A stretch of DNA of 64,000 bases from Rehmannia glutinosa (lineage: Eukaryota; Streptophyta; Magnoliopsida; Lamiales; Orobanchaceae). Of this stretch, positions 13,159 through 23,610 are shown in pieces. Below the pieces are notes generated by a model, which saw only the letters and a list, made by a program, of their open reading frames with translations, was not told the DNA's origin and made no database searches. A program made the translations under genes and the position numbers. Numbering within the stretch: the first letter of the stretch is position 1; each line of letters starts with the position of its first letter. Where the stretch lies: the NCBI GenBank assembly GCA_016081115.2, contig CM071930.1, positions 26,923,641-26,987,640 on the forward strand, given 5' to 3'.

Positions 13159-13447
13159 ATTTAAACATACACACTTCATATATAAACAAACAAAACATCG
13201 CACCAACTTACACATAAATATAATATATACATAATATGACTCGAGTTTAAGGCCATCCAACAAAGTTCAGAAATTTTCTGTTACAATGTACAAGAAAATT
13301 TGATAAAATCTTATTTAGGGATTAATGAAAACGTGGAAAAACTCTATTTGTTAATGTCATTTTATGACTTATATATATATATATATCACTACTTTTCTTT
13401 AGCTAATTTATAAAAATTGATGGTCTTTATTGTAAATGATAATATAT

Positions 13448-13560
13448 CTACCTTATATACTAAAAGAAAAAATAAAGTTGACACATGTCTTCACGTGATT
13501 AACTTTGGACATTTGTCAACTTCTCATTATTCTAATTCCATTTGACGGTATAACATTTAT
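13448..13560 (+). mobile_element. Helitron-like 5' terminus (partial)
   Basis: TCTACCTTATATACTAAAAG followed by an AGTTGACACATGTC word, preceded by A, is a typical plant Helitron 5' end. No matching CTRR end with a hairpin was found before the LINE begins near 13860. Either the element is truncated or the end was missed. Confidence 0.4.
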
Positions 13561-14174
13561 CCATGTTGCAAACCTATGTACCAATTTAAAAGATAAAAAA
13601 ATCCAAACAATAAATTTAAAAGATAACAAATAAACCAAAAATCAAGGATTATATCTATAATATATTTTATTTTGTTATATCCTTTAAATTTGTTAGAAAT
13701 TAAAGATTATATCTACGTTATATTTTAAATTATTATATTACAATTATACATTTCAAATAAAATGCAGAAAACAAGTATGTTCAGAAAAAATATATATTTT
13801 TATTGGATTCTAAAAGATATGTTACTATAGACTTATTTCGAAACACTTAAAACATGGTGCCCTCGCATAGGGTTCTCTGTATTCCTCTACGAGATATTAG
13901 CGTTCTCAAGGCTTAGGGTTTTGTTTTTCCGTTTGTTTTGTCGTAGGTCTGAGTAGTGTTATGAACCCCTTCCCATTCCCCCCCCCCCCCGTTGTGAGTC
14001 ATCTGCATCACCTTGTTTTTTCTTCTTTTATCATCCTTTAGGTTTTGTGTGTGTCTCGCCCCATTGCTGTTATTAGGTTTTTGATATGATCTTCCTTTTT
14101 TGTGTCGTCTTGTTTTATTTCCTTCTTATTTGTGTCATGATCTATATTTCAGTCGTGTTGTAGTTGTATAGTCT

Positions 14175-15276
14175 GTGGTATATTTTCTTTTGCAGGACAA
14201 ATATGCACCAGCAAACACGTGTGAATACACTATGATAATGAATAGAAATAAAATCCCATTGACGGATGATGAGGAAGAGCCTATTGTTGTCACAAAATCC
14301 AAATCGAATGTGGAACATAGATCTTCACCATGCCTCATAGGAAAAGTCTGTTCAACAAAAACTTTTAATGCTTTTGGTTTATTGGAGACTATATGGAATG
14401 TGTGGAAGCTAACTCATGGTATGGCGAAAAAAGAAATTGAATTCAATCTCTTATCCTTCAATTCAACCACTGGAGGGATGTTGAGAAAACTCTAACTATG
14501 GAACCCTGGCATTACGACAAGAACATTCTGATTCTTAAAAAGCTTGACAGTGGACTCCAACCTTCGGCTATGAAATTTTCGATGGTGCCTTTTGGATCAA
14601 AATCTATGATCACCCAGTTTTAGGACGACAATAAGCAGTTTTAAGAGCAACTGGAGGTCAGTGCGATAAATTTCTTGTGGTGGACTCACACACTTTGGAT
14701 GGTGTGGATCGATATCTCAGGATAAAAATTCTTTTGGATACCACGAAACTCTTAAAAAGTCGTACTAGAATTGCTATTGGTGATAAGCATCCAATATGGA
14801 TCTATGTGAAATGAGAAAGGTTACCCTTCTTTTGTTACATTTGTGGGTATTTATGACATACCAAAAGGGACTGTGACATTGTTGAGGATAGAGAGAAATT
14901 CTTGAACTTGGATGATGACAGTTTACATTATGGGGATGGGCTTTGTGAAACCCCAATGAAAAATGTTTGTGTTTCAGTTGAAAGAATCCAAAGATCGGCG
15001 GATCATGGCATACAAAAGCAGCTTTCTGAGACGCAGAAAAGGGAGTGGGATAAGGACATGGATGTTGAATCTGACTCATCGACATCAACACAAAGTGCTC
15101 CGACAACCTACACAGTGACAAAAATAGTAGATGAAATGATAGCTGTAGAGGTTAGGGCAGATGAAGTAAGCAACAACAATTCTCTTCCGATGATATTAAT
15201 CTCCCAGGCTTTTTTTACGGATCCCATCATCTTACCCGATACCAAGCACTTACCAACTGGTACTAACCCCCAATAG
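14175..15276 (+). pseudogene. LINE ORF1 (DUF4283-like with zinc knuckle)
   Basis: This would be the RNA-binding ORF1 protein. The N-terminal part reads LTDDEEEPIVVTKSKSNVEH and CLIGKVCSTKTFNAFGLLET. A frame change near 14475 leads into MEPWHYDKN. A CCHC knuckle, FCYICGYL then HTKRDC, lies at 14830-14875 with a stop inside it. The tail (14902-15276) is acidic and serine-rich. The order matches ORF1 of plant L1 elements. At least one frameshift and two stops make it non-functional. Confidence 0.75.
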
Positions 15277-15741
15277 AAACAAAACCAAGACCTGCAAAAT
15301 CCAAACACAACCATAATCCAGAAAGAAGACCAACCTTTATCCAAAAACATGAACCACACCCACTGAACCCTACATAAATTGAAACTCATTCAAATATTAT
15401 TTACCACAAACATCAACAAATACCACATAAGCATTCAACCACATACCCAAAACCTCAACACCCAACACCTGAAATAAATAACCTAGCCATAAACCCACAA
15501 AATCAACCATCCATCAATACCAAGCCTGATGAACAAACTAAAACCCAAAACCCCATGATTAAAATAATTAAACGTGCAGTACCACCGAAATAGAAACAAC
15601 AACAAGGGGATAGGATTTTGCTGGGAGATAAGAGAAAAAGCCATCTGCAAGCAGGATGTGCTAAAGAGATGAATTGCAAACGAAGTCGAGAGATGGACGT
15701 AGATGGTTACAATAATGAATTAGTGGCGCCTACCGATCACC

Positions 15742-16511
15742 ATGAATCTCTTAAGTTGGAATTATTGCATGCTTGGGAACCAAGTGACAATTCAAACCCT
15801 TAAAAAGATCCTACCAACAAAGAATCTAAGTATAATGTTTTTGATGGAAACAAAGCTAAATGAGCGATGGATGAACCAGTTAAATAACAGACAACTTCTT
15901 TATACCAGATTCTTTGTTCTTGATTGTGAGGGAGAATACAATAATAAAAAAGGAGGGATTTGTGTGATGTGGGAAAACCCATATGACCTAACATTGGAAT
16001 CCTACTCAACTCATCATTTGTCATTCGGGGTATCAAACAAGGAAAATTATCTTACACGGAAATTAATGTGTTTTTATGGATGGACGGATCAGTAGAGTAA
16101 ATGGAAAACATGGTAGCTAAGGCGTACCTTCTGCCGAGGTCATAATCAACCATGGTTTTGTGTTGGAGACTTCAACAAAATACTTTAGCTTTATAAAAAA
16201 CAAGGTGGGGATCTCAAATCATTGGTGGCTATGGAATTATTTCATAATGCAATTGAGGTGTTCTTTATCAGATATTGGGTTTCGTTGGACATATATTTAC
16301 ATGGTTGAATGGGCAAATTAACAAACATAATATACAAGATTGCCTGGATAGAGGACTTACTTCAGAAACATGGAGGGATAAATTTCCTAATTTCCGAGTT
16401 GAACACCTCCCACGATTGCACTCCAACCATTTACCATTAATTTTTTATTTTGATTGGGTCGGTAGACGATTGACTCAAACAGGAGAAAATAGAAAAAAAC
16501 TTTTTGTTTGA
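15742..16511 (+). pseudogene. LINE apurinic-type endonuclease domain, decayed
   Basis: Begins MNLLSWNYCMLGNQ and then has FLMETKLNERWM, the conserved start of APE-type endonucleases with the metal-binding Glu. A VGDFNKIL motif is near 16158-16180. After a frame change the end of the domain reads FTWLNGQINKHNIQDCLDR and LHSNHLPLIFYF. The usual catalytic SDH triplet near the end is SNH here. In L1 elements this domain nicks the target. A stop near 16096 and a later shift break it. Confidence 0.75.
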
Positions 16512-16779
16512 AAGCAAGTGACTCGAAAATAAACAATGTGAAGAGATAATTAAGGATGATTAGGGTACGACAAAACAATATTCAAAGTTCGGTAACAAAA
16601 TTAATGTGTGTGGTGAGACTCTTAAGGAATGGGATAGAAAATAATTTTGGAATGCTCATTCTTGGATGGAAATCATTCATGGGCGTACAAAAGAAATCCA
16701 CAAGGCAACTATGACAAAGGAAAACTGGAAAGAATATAAATTCTTGAATCCGAGTTGGACGAGCTACACAAGATAGCGA

Positions 16780-17235
16780 AGATTGCTTGGCTCCCTGCCC
16801 GGATGGTATGTGTTCTTTGTTTTCAATAATTTTGGCATTTTGTTTAGAATGATTTTATTTCCACTTGCCTGGACACTTTAAACAATGAGCTTGATCCTTT
16901 TTAGCTGAACCACACGTTCATTGTTTTGATTCCAAAAAATATAAATCTGGAGACAACTAAAGACTATCGCCCTATTAGTTTGTGTAATATCATTTTTCGC
17001 GTTATCACTTGCCATTTTGCAGCAGATTTTTGATAAGATTATTCTGAAGTTTAGAAGATGGAATGGGACGACTGTCACTCTTGCTGGGAGAATTTGCTTG
17101 GTTAATTATGTGATTACTAGTTCCTTTGTACATATTATGATGATTTACAAGTGGCCGAGATCATTGCTTAAACAAATTAAGAAAGTCATGTGTAATTTAT
17201 TTGGACTGGTGATGTCAATTCTAAGGGTTTAGTGA
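16780..17235 (+). pseudogene. LINE reverse transcriptase remnant, core deleted
   Basis: The N-terminal RT motifs are visible: CPDGM near 16797, then FIVLIPKNINLETTKDYRPI (about 16915-16975) and SLCNIIFRVI. The next readable block, RRWNGTTVTLAGRICLVNYV (about 17050-17110), normally lies several hundred residues further on, beyond the polymerase active site. The whole palm including the A/YxDD motif is therefore absent. Simple point decay would not remove it, so an internal deletion near 17005-17030 is likely. Confidence 0.75.
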
Positions 17236-17599
17236 CGGTCAATTAGTCTTGATGTTGTATGCCTCGGGCAGAAGGCGGTCTTGGGGTTCGTTCGATTATT
17301 GTGGCAAATAGTACTTTTCTGACGAAACGTGGATAGAAAATTATGACGTCAGATTCAGTGGTTTTTCAAATGCTCTGAAAACGTTATTTGCTCTTGGACG
17401 GCTCTATTCGGCACATGTTTTTACCTTCTTCTATTTGGGTTGCATTGAGGACAGTTTAGCGGAGTCATGCTGGATACCTGGGAATAATTCAGAGGTCTTA
17501 TTTTGGATTGACAATTGGTTGGGATACTGCATTGCTGATAGAATTGGAATCCTGCATAAGTACAAATATCTATTCGGGTAACGTATTTCTGAGTACTTC

Positions 17600-18822
17600 T
17601 ATGATGATTCCTGTCATTTCACTTTCTCTTTTTTGAGGCTTACTTGGATCTTTTCCAGGACATTGTACGATTTCCTATTGCCCCTTCTTCGAAGGACACA
17701 TGTGTTTGGATGCACACTGCTGATGGGAGATTACTTCGAAAGCGGCATATTCTCATCTTCGTCCTTCATCTCCTATGGTCAATTGGGGTTCATGGATCTG
17801 GTCCTCACACATACCGGAAAGGTGTTCGATTGTGGTTTGGCGTGGTATCCACAATCGTTTGGCGGTTTTGGATTTGTTGCACATTCAGGGTTTTATAGGC
17901 CCATCTGTTTGTGGACTTTGTTGTGCCTATGCTGAATCCGCTGATCACTTGTTTCTCTCTTGTGTCTTTGCAGGGGCTCTTTAGTGCTGGATTATTAGCA
18001 TCTTTGATGTTCAATTTTCTCTGTCTCACAGTTTCAATGAATTTCCTGGTGCGCTTGATGTCTTTTCGTTTCAGTGAGCAGGTTTTTTTTATGCTGAGCA
18101 GCAGCATTATCTTGCATCTGACTTATTTGGCATATCCAGAATGATTTGGCTTTCAACGATAAGACCTAGACAGTGACGCTACAATAATCCAACTTGGGGT
18201 TCTCATTGTTGAATCTTCATCTTTAGATCAAGGTTGCATGGATAATGATCAAATGGATCTTTTCATCCTAAGAAGACTTCACGTTTTGGGTGGACCACGA
18301 AAAGCTCCCAAAATCGTGTAGGTTTATTGGCAAAAACCCATCCTGGATGGATTAAGGTGAATATCGATGGTAGTGCTTTGGGAACGCCGGGATGTCGTAC
18401 GTCAAACTGGAGTCTTTCGGAACTGTATAGGCTTCTTTCAGAGTTACTTTGTGGAGGGACGTGCTGCCGGTTATGCTTTTGAGGCAGAGTTGGTTGCGGC
18501 GATGTGGGCAATTCACTATGCATTCGTTAAGGGCTGGACTCAACTTTGGCTCGAGTCGGATTCCGCTTATGTGGTGGATCTGCTTCATAAAAGATCTTCT
18601 GCTGTCCCCTGGCGACACTTGAGTAAATGGCGGTATACTCTTCATTTGATTTCCCAGATGGACTTGGTGGTTTCGTATATCTATCGTGAAGGCAAATGCG
18701 TGGCAGATCTCCTGAGTAAGAAATTGCATTCGACGTCTTGGTGGGGTGTTTCTCCTGAGGATATCGTGTATTTTCTCATGGAAGATTATGTTGGTCAATC
18801 TACTTATAGATTTATTAGATAA
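17600..18822 (+). pseudogene. LINE C-terminal region: zf-RVT-like and RNase H
   Basis: A cysteine/histidine region typical of zf-RVT is seen at 17900-17984 (CGLCCAYAESADHLFLSC). The RNase H follows at 18345-18720. The first acidic residue is in VNIDGSALGT; after a frame change near 18400 come AELVAAMWAIHYA, LWLESDSAYVVDLL and CVADLLSKK. All four acidic positions of the RNase H fold can be found, but not in one frame. A plant-type RNase H at the end of ORF2 is common in plant L1 elements. Confidence 0.75.
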
Positions 18823-19080
18823 TACGTCATGGGGTTTATTTTTTATCTTTTGGGACGTTTTTTATGGGGGGTACTCTTTTTCCTGCCAAGGGTTTTTCAC
18901 ACAATGGTGGGTTTTACCTTAAGAGGTTTTAACGAGGCCCCAACCATTTAGCTACCAGGTTGCCCTGTGATCAGTTATGATTTGAGTTTCGACTTTTTAC
19001 TATCGCTACCTTGTCGGCTTATGATCAGGATCACTTTTTTCATTTTTATTTTATCTTCGATTCATTCAAAAAAAATTCAT

Positions 19081-19404
19081 ATGGGCCATTTGATGGATAT
19101 ATAAAAAATCCAACAGGGATAACAAAAATTATTCTTATTTAGCAGTGTTGTAAATATCGATCTAGGCCACTGCTTAGGCGCCCATAGGCCTAGACAATTA
19201 TGTCCAAATTGGTGAAAATGTCATCTCAGCAAAAAATAGATTTAAAAAGAATCTAAAAAGATAGTTGTTCTTAGGTGCTAGGTGCAAGCCCCACTAGCGA
19301 CTAGTAATTCCTGCAGCTTCACTTTTTCGTATATATACAGGTAGGAGAGTTGACAATGGATAAAACTACCACTAAAATCAGCCTAATTACTTATAATAAA
19401 AACC
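19081..19404. other. Spacer between LINE and copia element
   Basis: AT-rich sequence with no recognisable gene. It includes a short stretch rich in TAGGCGC-like words near 19170-19310 that could be a degraded repeat. Confidence 0.5.
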
Positions 19405-19582
19405 TAGTTTGTTTGATAAATGGTTTTATCATGATTTTGATGATTTTGTTTTTATACCAAAACAATATTTGTAATGTTGTCCAAATACTCCCGATCGGTT
19501 TAAAATATTTTTACTAATTTTTCGGAGTATCTCTTGAAGTTTATTTTCGACAAAAATTGGACAACACTTTTGTTTCGTGGTC

Positions 19583-19880
19583 GACCGGTCGCCCTATAGG
19601 GCAACCCGTACCTGAAGGTGTAAGTTGAAATAGAAAAACGAGACTGAAGTTTAAAATAACAGGTCGACCGGTCGCCTAGGGGTCTACCGGTGTCGTCGAC
19701 TGGTCGCCCCTGGGGTCGACCGGTGCCTGATTATACGTGTTTCATTCTGTTCTTCAAATATTCAAGGGGATCGGTTGGGCACAGGGTAGACCGGTTGGAC
19801 CCCCCATCGGCCGGTCGCCCTGTGTAAAAATATTGTGTTATTTTCAAACGTCTATTTCTGTGCGACCGGTCGCCCTATGG
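19583..19880. promoter_or_regulatory. U3 cluster of CpG-rich GGTCGACCGGTCGCC motifs
   Basis: Several copies of TCGACCGGTCG or close variants lie within 300 bp of the U3, against a strongly AT-rich background. The equivalent cluster in the 3' LTR is at 25490-25790. Diverged single copies occur in the element body (24165-24225) and in copia element 2 (54040-54195). The core GACCGGTC is palindromic. Being in U3 upstream of the TATA box, it could be an enhancer (inference). Confidence 0.5.
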
Positions 19881-20030
19881 GTTGACAGCAAAATTCTAAC
19901 CATTGTGCAGCAGACAGCTTTTCCTCAATTTGAGGGATTGATTTCTAACAACTATATTCTTCATTTGTCTTGCAATTTTTTTACAGATTTCAATCTCCTA
20001 GGAGGAGCCTATCATGTTCAAGACATCTTT

Positions 20031-20038
20031 TATAAATA
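20031..20038 (+). promoter_or_regulatory. TATA box of the copia 5' LTR
   Basis: TATAAATA, conserved at 25939-25946 in the 3' LTR and at 54414-54421 in copia element 2. In all three it lies about 210-245 bp upstream of the first GTGGT-type hairpin. Confidence 0.6.
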
Positions 20039-20251
20039 GATGAAGAATTGAAGCAACACAACAAGATACACTCAAGCAAACATATTTGTTCTTCATTGTT
20101 ATTATTCTTGTTGTAATAGCCTAAGGTCTTTCACTTTCACATCTTGAGGTCTAGGCTTATTTCTTGATTACACTTGCACTCAAATTGTAATATTCATTAT
20201 CGAGTTATAATCTTGATTTTGGTCATCATTCAACACAAGACATCCTTGTGA

Positions 20252-20457
20252 GTATTCTTGTGGAATGAATACACTTGGGTGATCTAGGTGATAGGTGTTT
20301 CAAGAGTGTGGTGCTCTTGAGGTGTTGAAGAATTTGGTGTTTTTCAAGGTTGAAGATTGTGGTAATCTTCACAACGCTCCGTTGGAGATTGTGGTAATCT
20401 TCAAAAGAGATTGTGGTAATCTCAAAGGTGGTGTTGAAGAAGAGTGTGGTGCTCTTC
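20252..20457 (+). promoter_or_regulatory. Chain of small hairpins with GTGGT-type loops in the LTR leader (copy 1)
   Basis: Successive short inverted repeats enclose GTGGT or near variants. They are GTATTC/GAATAC (20252-20272), CAAGAG/CTCTTG (20301-20319), TTGAAGAA/TTTTTCAA (from 20325), GAAGATT/AATCTTC (20352-20370), AGATT/AATCT (20386-20400), GAGATT/AATCTC (20407-20423) and GAAGAG/CTCTTC (20439-20457). They lie between the TATA box and AATAAA, so they should be in the transcript and probably in R. The same chain is in the 3' LTR and, with changed but still paired stems, in copia element 2. Function unknown; a packaging or dimerisation role is a guess. Confidence 0.6.
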
Positions 20458-20498
20458 AAGGTGATTTTGTAAGGTGTTGTATTAATTTTGGTAATTAA
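20295..20498 (+). CDS. Possible 67-codon leader ORF of the copia LTR
   Basis: An open frame spans the hairpin chain and has the same length in both LTRs (also 26226-26429). Its product would contain a repeated E/D-C-G-A/N-L motif (ECGALE, DCGNLH, DCGNLK, ECGALQ), which simply reflects the repeated hairpins. It resembles no known family. Its openness in both LTRs may be chance, since the repeats share one frame. Confidence 0.2.
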   Translation: MFQECGALEVLKNLVFFKVEDCGNLHNAPLEIVVIFKRDCGNLKGGVEEECGALQGDFVRCCINFGN

Positions 20499-20719
20499 TA
20501 AATTCTTTTTTCTTTTTGAAATCTATCCCGGATATACTGGGGTGGTAGAGGATTAGGACCTAGGTGGGTTGAACCTCTATAAATCGACGCGTGTTGTTTA
20601 CTTCCCGCACCTTTATTATTGTCTTGGCTTATTTGTTTCAAAAAAGAATGCATAATCGAAAAGATGGAGATAATCTATTCACCCCCCTCTAGATTATCGT
20701 AGCCGCTTGGACTTACAAG

Positions 20720-20732
20720 TGGTATCAAAGCC
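20720..20732 (+). other. Primer binding site, initiator tRNA-Met type
   Basis: TGGTATCAAAGCC, two bases after the 5' LTR end. It differs at one position from the usual plant retrotransposon site TGGTATCAGAGCC. Confidence 0.85.
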
Positions 20733-20739
20733 ACACTCT

Positions 20740-22082
20740 TTGGAAAGCTTATTCCACACCGCGAGAAAAGAGGAACGATCATCGGCTACGAATGAAGTCT
20801 ACCTTGTCGGTGTCTCCACCACAAAGCCACCACTATTTGATTCAAAAATTTTACATTTTGGAAAAAAAGAATGGAATGCTATCTACAAGGTTGCGGGTTC
20901 GATATTTGAAACACGATCGTTAATGGAGAATCTATTATGATAAAAGATACACCACACACCTCCAAAGTCCTCAAGGAGCTTAATGATGAAGAGAAGAAAA
21001 TCATTGCCTTAAATGGTAAAGCTCTTAATGTTATTTATTGTTCACTTACCATTTTGGAATATGATCATATTGTAGGAATTAAATCGGCACAAGAAGTAGG
21101 GAGAAAATTAGAAGAAGTATATGCAAATGAAAGGAGCCACTTAAAAGCATCTACTTCTCAATTGGATACAACATCAAATCCAACAACTTGGGATGAGCTT
21201 CCTACAACTTCCGACGACGATGAAGACGAACGATGTCTTATGGGCTTCGAAGAAAACGAGGTAAGTTCTAAACCTTCTACTTCTTATGATAATGAGTTGC
21301 ACAATGATTATAGTGATTTGCTTAATGATTATGATGAAGTTCAAAATGAAATCCAAAGCTTACCTGTTAAATACAAAAATTTGAAAAAGGAATTCAATGT
21401 TTTGAAAAATGATAAGGATAGTTTATTTACTTCCTATGAATCACTATCATGTGCTCACACCACCACACTTGATAAGGTTAGAAACCTTGAAAAAGAAAAT
21501 AGTACTCTTGTTGAGGATATTAATTGCATGAAAAAGAATTTATCAAAATTCTACTTGAGTACCGAAAAAATGACCAATATTATTGATGTTCATAATTATG
21601 ATAATTCGAAACTAGAACTTGATCATAAGCCTAATGTTGTAAATCATATGAAAAAGAATCAAGTCTCTATGCATATTGGTCATTATGCTCCTAGAATTAT
21701 TTCTTGTTTATATTGTGGTAAAAAGGATCATACGGCTAATACTTGTCGGGCTAGAAATAGCTCTAATTATTTTTGGAGACCCAAATGGCTCAAAGCTAAT
21801 CCTAAAGGACCCAAACACTTGAGGGTACCACAAAACAATGTCGTATTAGGTACACGGTGGAATAATAATCAAGGAAAATTTATGCCGCCAAGAAGACATC
21901 AAATGACCGTCTCATTTAATCAAAAGAGAAAACATCACCACAATGAATTTCCAAGAGAAAGACACTATCAAAAATGGGAAGGACATAATCCTTGGAAATG
22001 GAGAAATTGGAGAAGCTATCATCTACAAGATGATTTTCAAAGGGGAAGATACCATCAACAATGGGAAAGACACAACCCATGA
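20740..22082 (+). pseudogene. Copia element 1 gag remnant
   Basis: The first part (to about 20935) has the gag N-terminus signature KPPLFDSKILHFGKKEWNAI. After a frame break the long frame 20937-22082 (381 codons) runs on. It has a gag segment (NGKALNVIYCSLTILEYDHI), an acidic stretch, a predicted coiled coil (about residues 115-210: YKNLKKEFNVLKNDKDSL), a CCHC knuckle (CLYCGKKDHTANTC) and a basic R/H-rich tail (HHHNEFPRERHYQKWEGHNP). The region between the early gag and the coiled coil is shorter than in copia element 2, suggesting an internal deletion. Gag forms the particle and binds RNA through the knuckle. Confidence 0.75.
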
Positions 22083-22099
22083 AAATGGAGTAATTGGTA

Positions 22100-22960
22100 A
22101 ACCATATCTCCCTATTTAAATATGCATTTTATTTTGTTAGTATGCATGTTTTTTTATTTGTGCCTTTATTGTCAAATGAGTTTTCAAATATTTGTTTTTA
22201 AATTAAGGTCCTCAATAAATCTTTGTGTTTTTAAATATTTTGAAAAGGAGACCTTACATGTTGTTTTTAAAACTCTTGTGCATGTATTAAGGCTAATGTG
22301 CTATATTATCTCTTATGGATTTATATAGCATGAGCATATTTGTGAAATCTCTTATTGCTTAGCCTACACTTGTATCATTTTGTTTGTGCAAGATTTGTTT
22401 TAAGAATTGTGTAGGTTTTATATATCTTCAAAAATGGTTATCTACTCATTATTTGACAAGAGAAACATAAAATATCGAGGTACGCTCACCATTGTTATTC
22501 ATCTATAGACTCGATATATTTTTGCCATTTGCCTATGTGCTTGATTTTCTAGATATTTCAAAGCATCTCACATAAGTGCCATTTAGAGGATTTTTCGATT
22601 TTTGAAAGGCACTATTCGATAAAGCTTGTTTTATCCGAGACTTGTAAAGGATCATATTTTGTTTTGATAAAATAATTGATTTTCATCCTTCTCTCAATAT
22701 TATTCATTTGATTGCTCATATTCATTCTTGTCTAAATGCTTCTTTTAAATGAGGTCTCAACTATATGCTCTTGAATTTTTCAAATTTCAAAAAAGACCTT
22801 ATATAGCTTCCTATAAGCTTAGTTGAACTTACATGTTTTATGAAACTCTTGATGAATTGTTGAAAGCATAGTATGTGTTACTTGTTATTGTATCTCCATT
22901 ATTCGATATTACTATGCTCTTGTGCAAAGACATCTTGTTAAGACTTTGCAGAAATTTTTG
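22100..22960 (+). other. Non-coding interior of copia element 1
   Basis: Protease and integrase would be expected here, but the region is AT-rich and non-coding. Part of it (about 22480-22640) resembles 23640-23800 on the other side of the RT remnant (both have GAGGTA, ACTCGATAT, and TTTGAAAGGCACT words). The element is therefore mosaic. Confidence 0.6.
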
Positions 22961-22964
22961 GTAT

Positions 22965-23610
22965 TTTGGAACAAGTTTGATGACCAAGGGGAGGTTAGTA
23001 GCTCAAAGGTAATGTCAAGAAGAAAGTATTGATTTTGATGAAACATTTGCACCCGTAGCACATTTTATAGCTATTCGCATTTTACTTGCATATTCTTGCT
23101 TTAAGAAAATTTCAAGCTTTACCAAATGGATGTTAAATCCACTTTTCTAAATGGTTTTATTCTAAAAGAAGTCTATGAAAAACAACTGGGGTTTGAAAAA
23201 GTTTTCTAGGCCAAATGATTTTTATAAAAGGCCTTGTATGTTTAAAACAGGCACCCCGTGTATGGTTTGATAGACTTAGCTATTTTTTTAAAGTGATTTT
23301 ACAAGAGGTAAAGTTGATCTATTCTCCTTATTTTTGAAAAAAGGGCAAAATTGCTTACTTGTGCAAATTTATGATATTATTGGTGCTACTAATGAATCTT
23401 TGTGCAAGATATTTTCTAAGTTGATGCAAGGTGTATTTGAGATGAGCATGATGGGGGAGCTCAATTTCTTCCTTGGATTTCAAGTTGAGCAATGCCATGA
23501 AAGTGGTTATATTTCACAACCAAAGCATACACAAGAACCTTTGAAGAAGTTAGGAAGGAAGAACAATCTCTATTCCTATGGCAACAATATCAAGATGGAC
23601 AAAAGTTGAG
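22965..23610 (+). pseudogene. Copia reverse transcriptase remnant
   Basis: Copia RT (RVT_2) signatures are readable in shifting frames: FDETFAPVAHFIAIRILLAY (about 23030-23085), then MDVKSTFLNGF-like sequence (23125-23160), and LLVQIYDIIGATNESLC (about 23350-23405). At the last site the family has a YVDD catalytic motif followed by IIFG. Here residues are missing on both sides (YDIIGATNE), so the active site is destroyed by small deletions. The block ends with MSMMGELNFFLGFQVEQ and a partial tail to 23610. RNase H is not found. Confidence 0.75.

Larger units (their letters stand above)
13860..19080 (+). mobile_element. L1-type non-LTR retrotransposon (LINE), decayed
   Basis: The parts come in the usual plant L1 order: ORF1 with DUF4283-like region and CCHC knuckle, APE-type endonuclease, reverse-transcriptase flanks, a zf-RVT-like region, RNase H, a 3' UTR and a short A-rich tail near 19068. 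No target duplication could be fixed. Many stops and frameshifts are present, and the RT core is missing. Confidence 0.85.
19410..20717 (+). repeat. 5' LTR of copia element 1
   Basis: 1308 bp, TG...CA. U3 carries repeated TCGACCGGTCG-type words (19583-19880). A TATA box (TATAAATA) is at 20031-20038. Downstream is the GTGGT hairpin chain (20252-20457), then AATAAA near 20500. The 3' LTR has a 23-bp insertion relative to this copy at about 20063. Confidence 0.92.

Noticed and set aside
13979..13990. C run as a biological feature
   Set aside because: Homopolymer, likely within the LINE 5' part; length may be a sequencing artefact.
18352..18798. Minus-strand gene opposite the LINE RNase H
   Set aside because: Shadow of the RNase H frame; no independent similarity.
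19583..19700. Proline/arginine-rich peptide frames (RPVDRSPC type) in the LTR
   Set aside because: Arise from the repeated GACCGGTCG words and are interrupted in the other copies.
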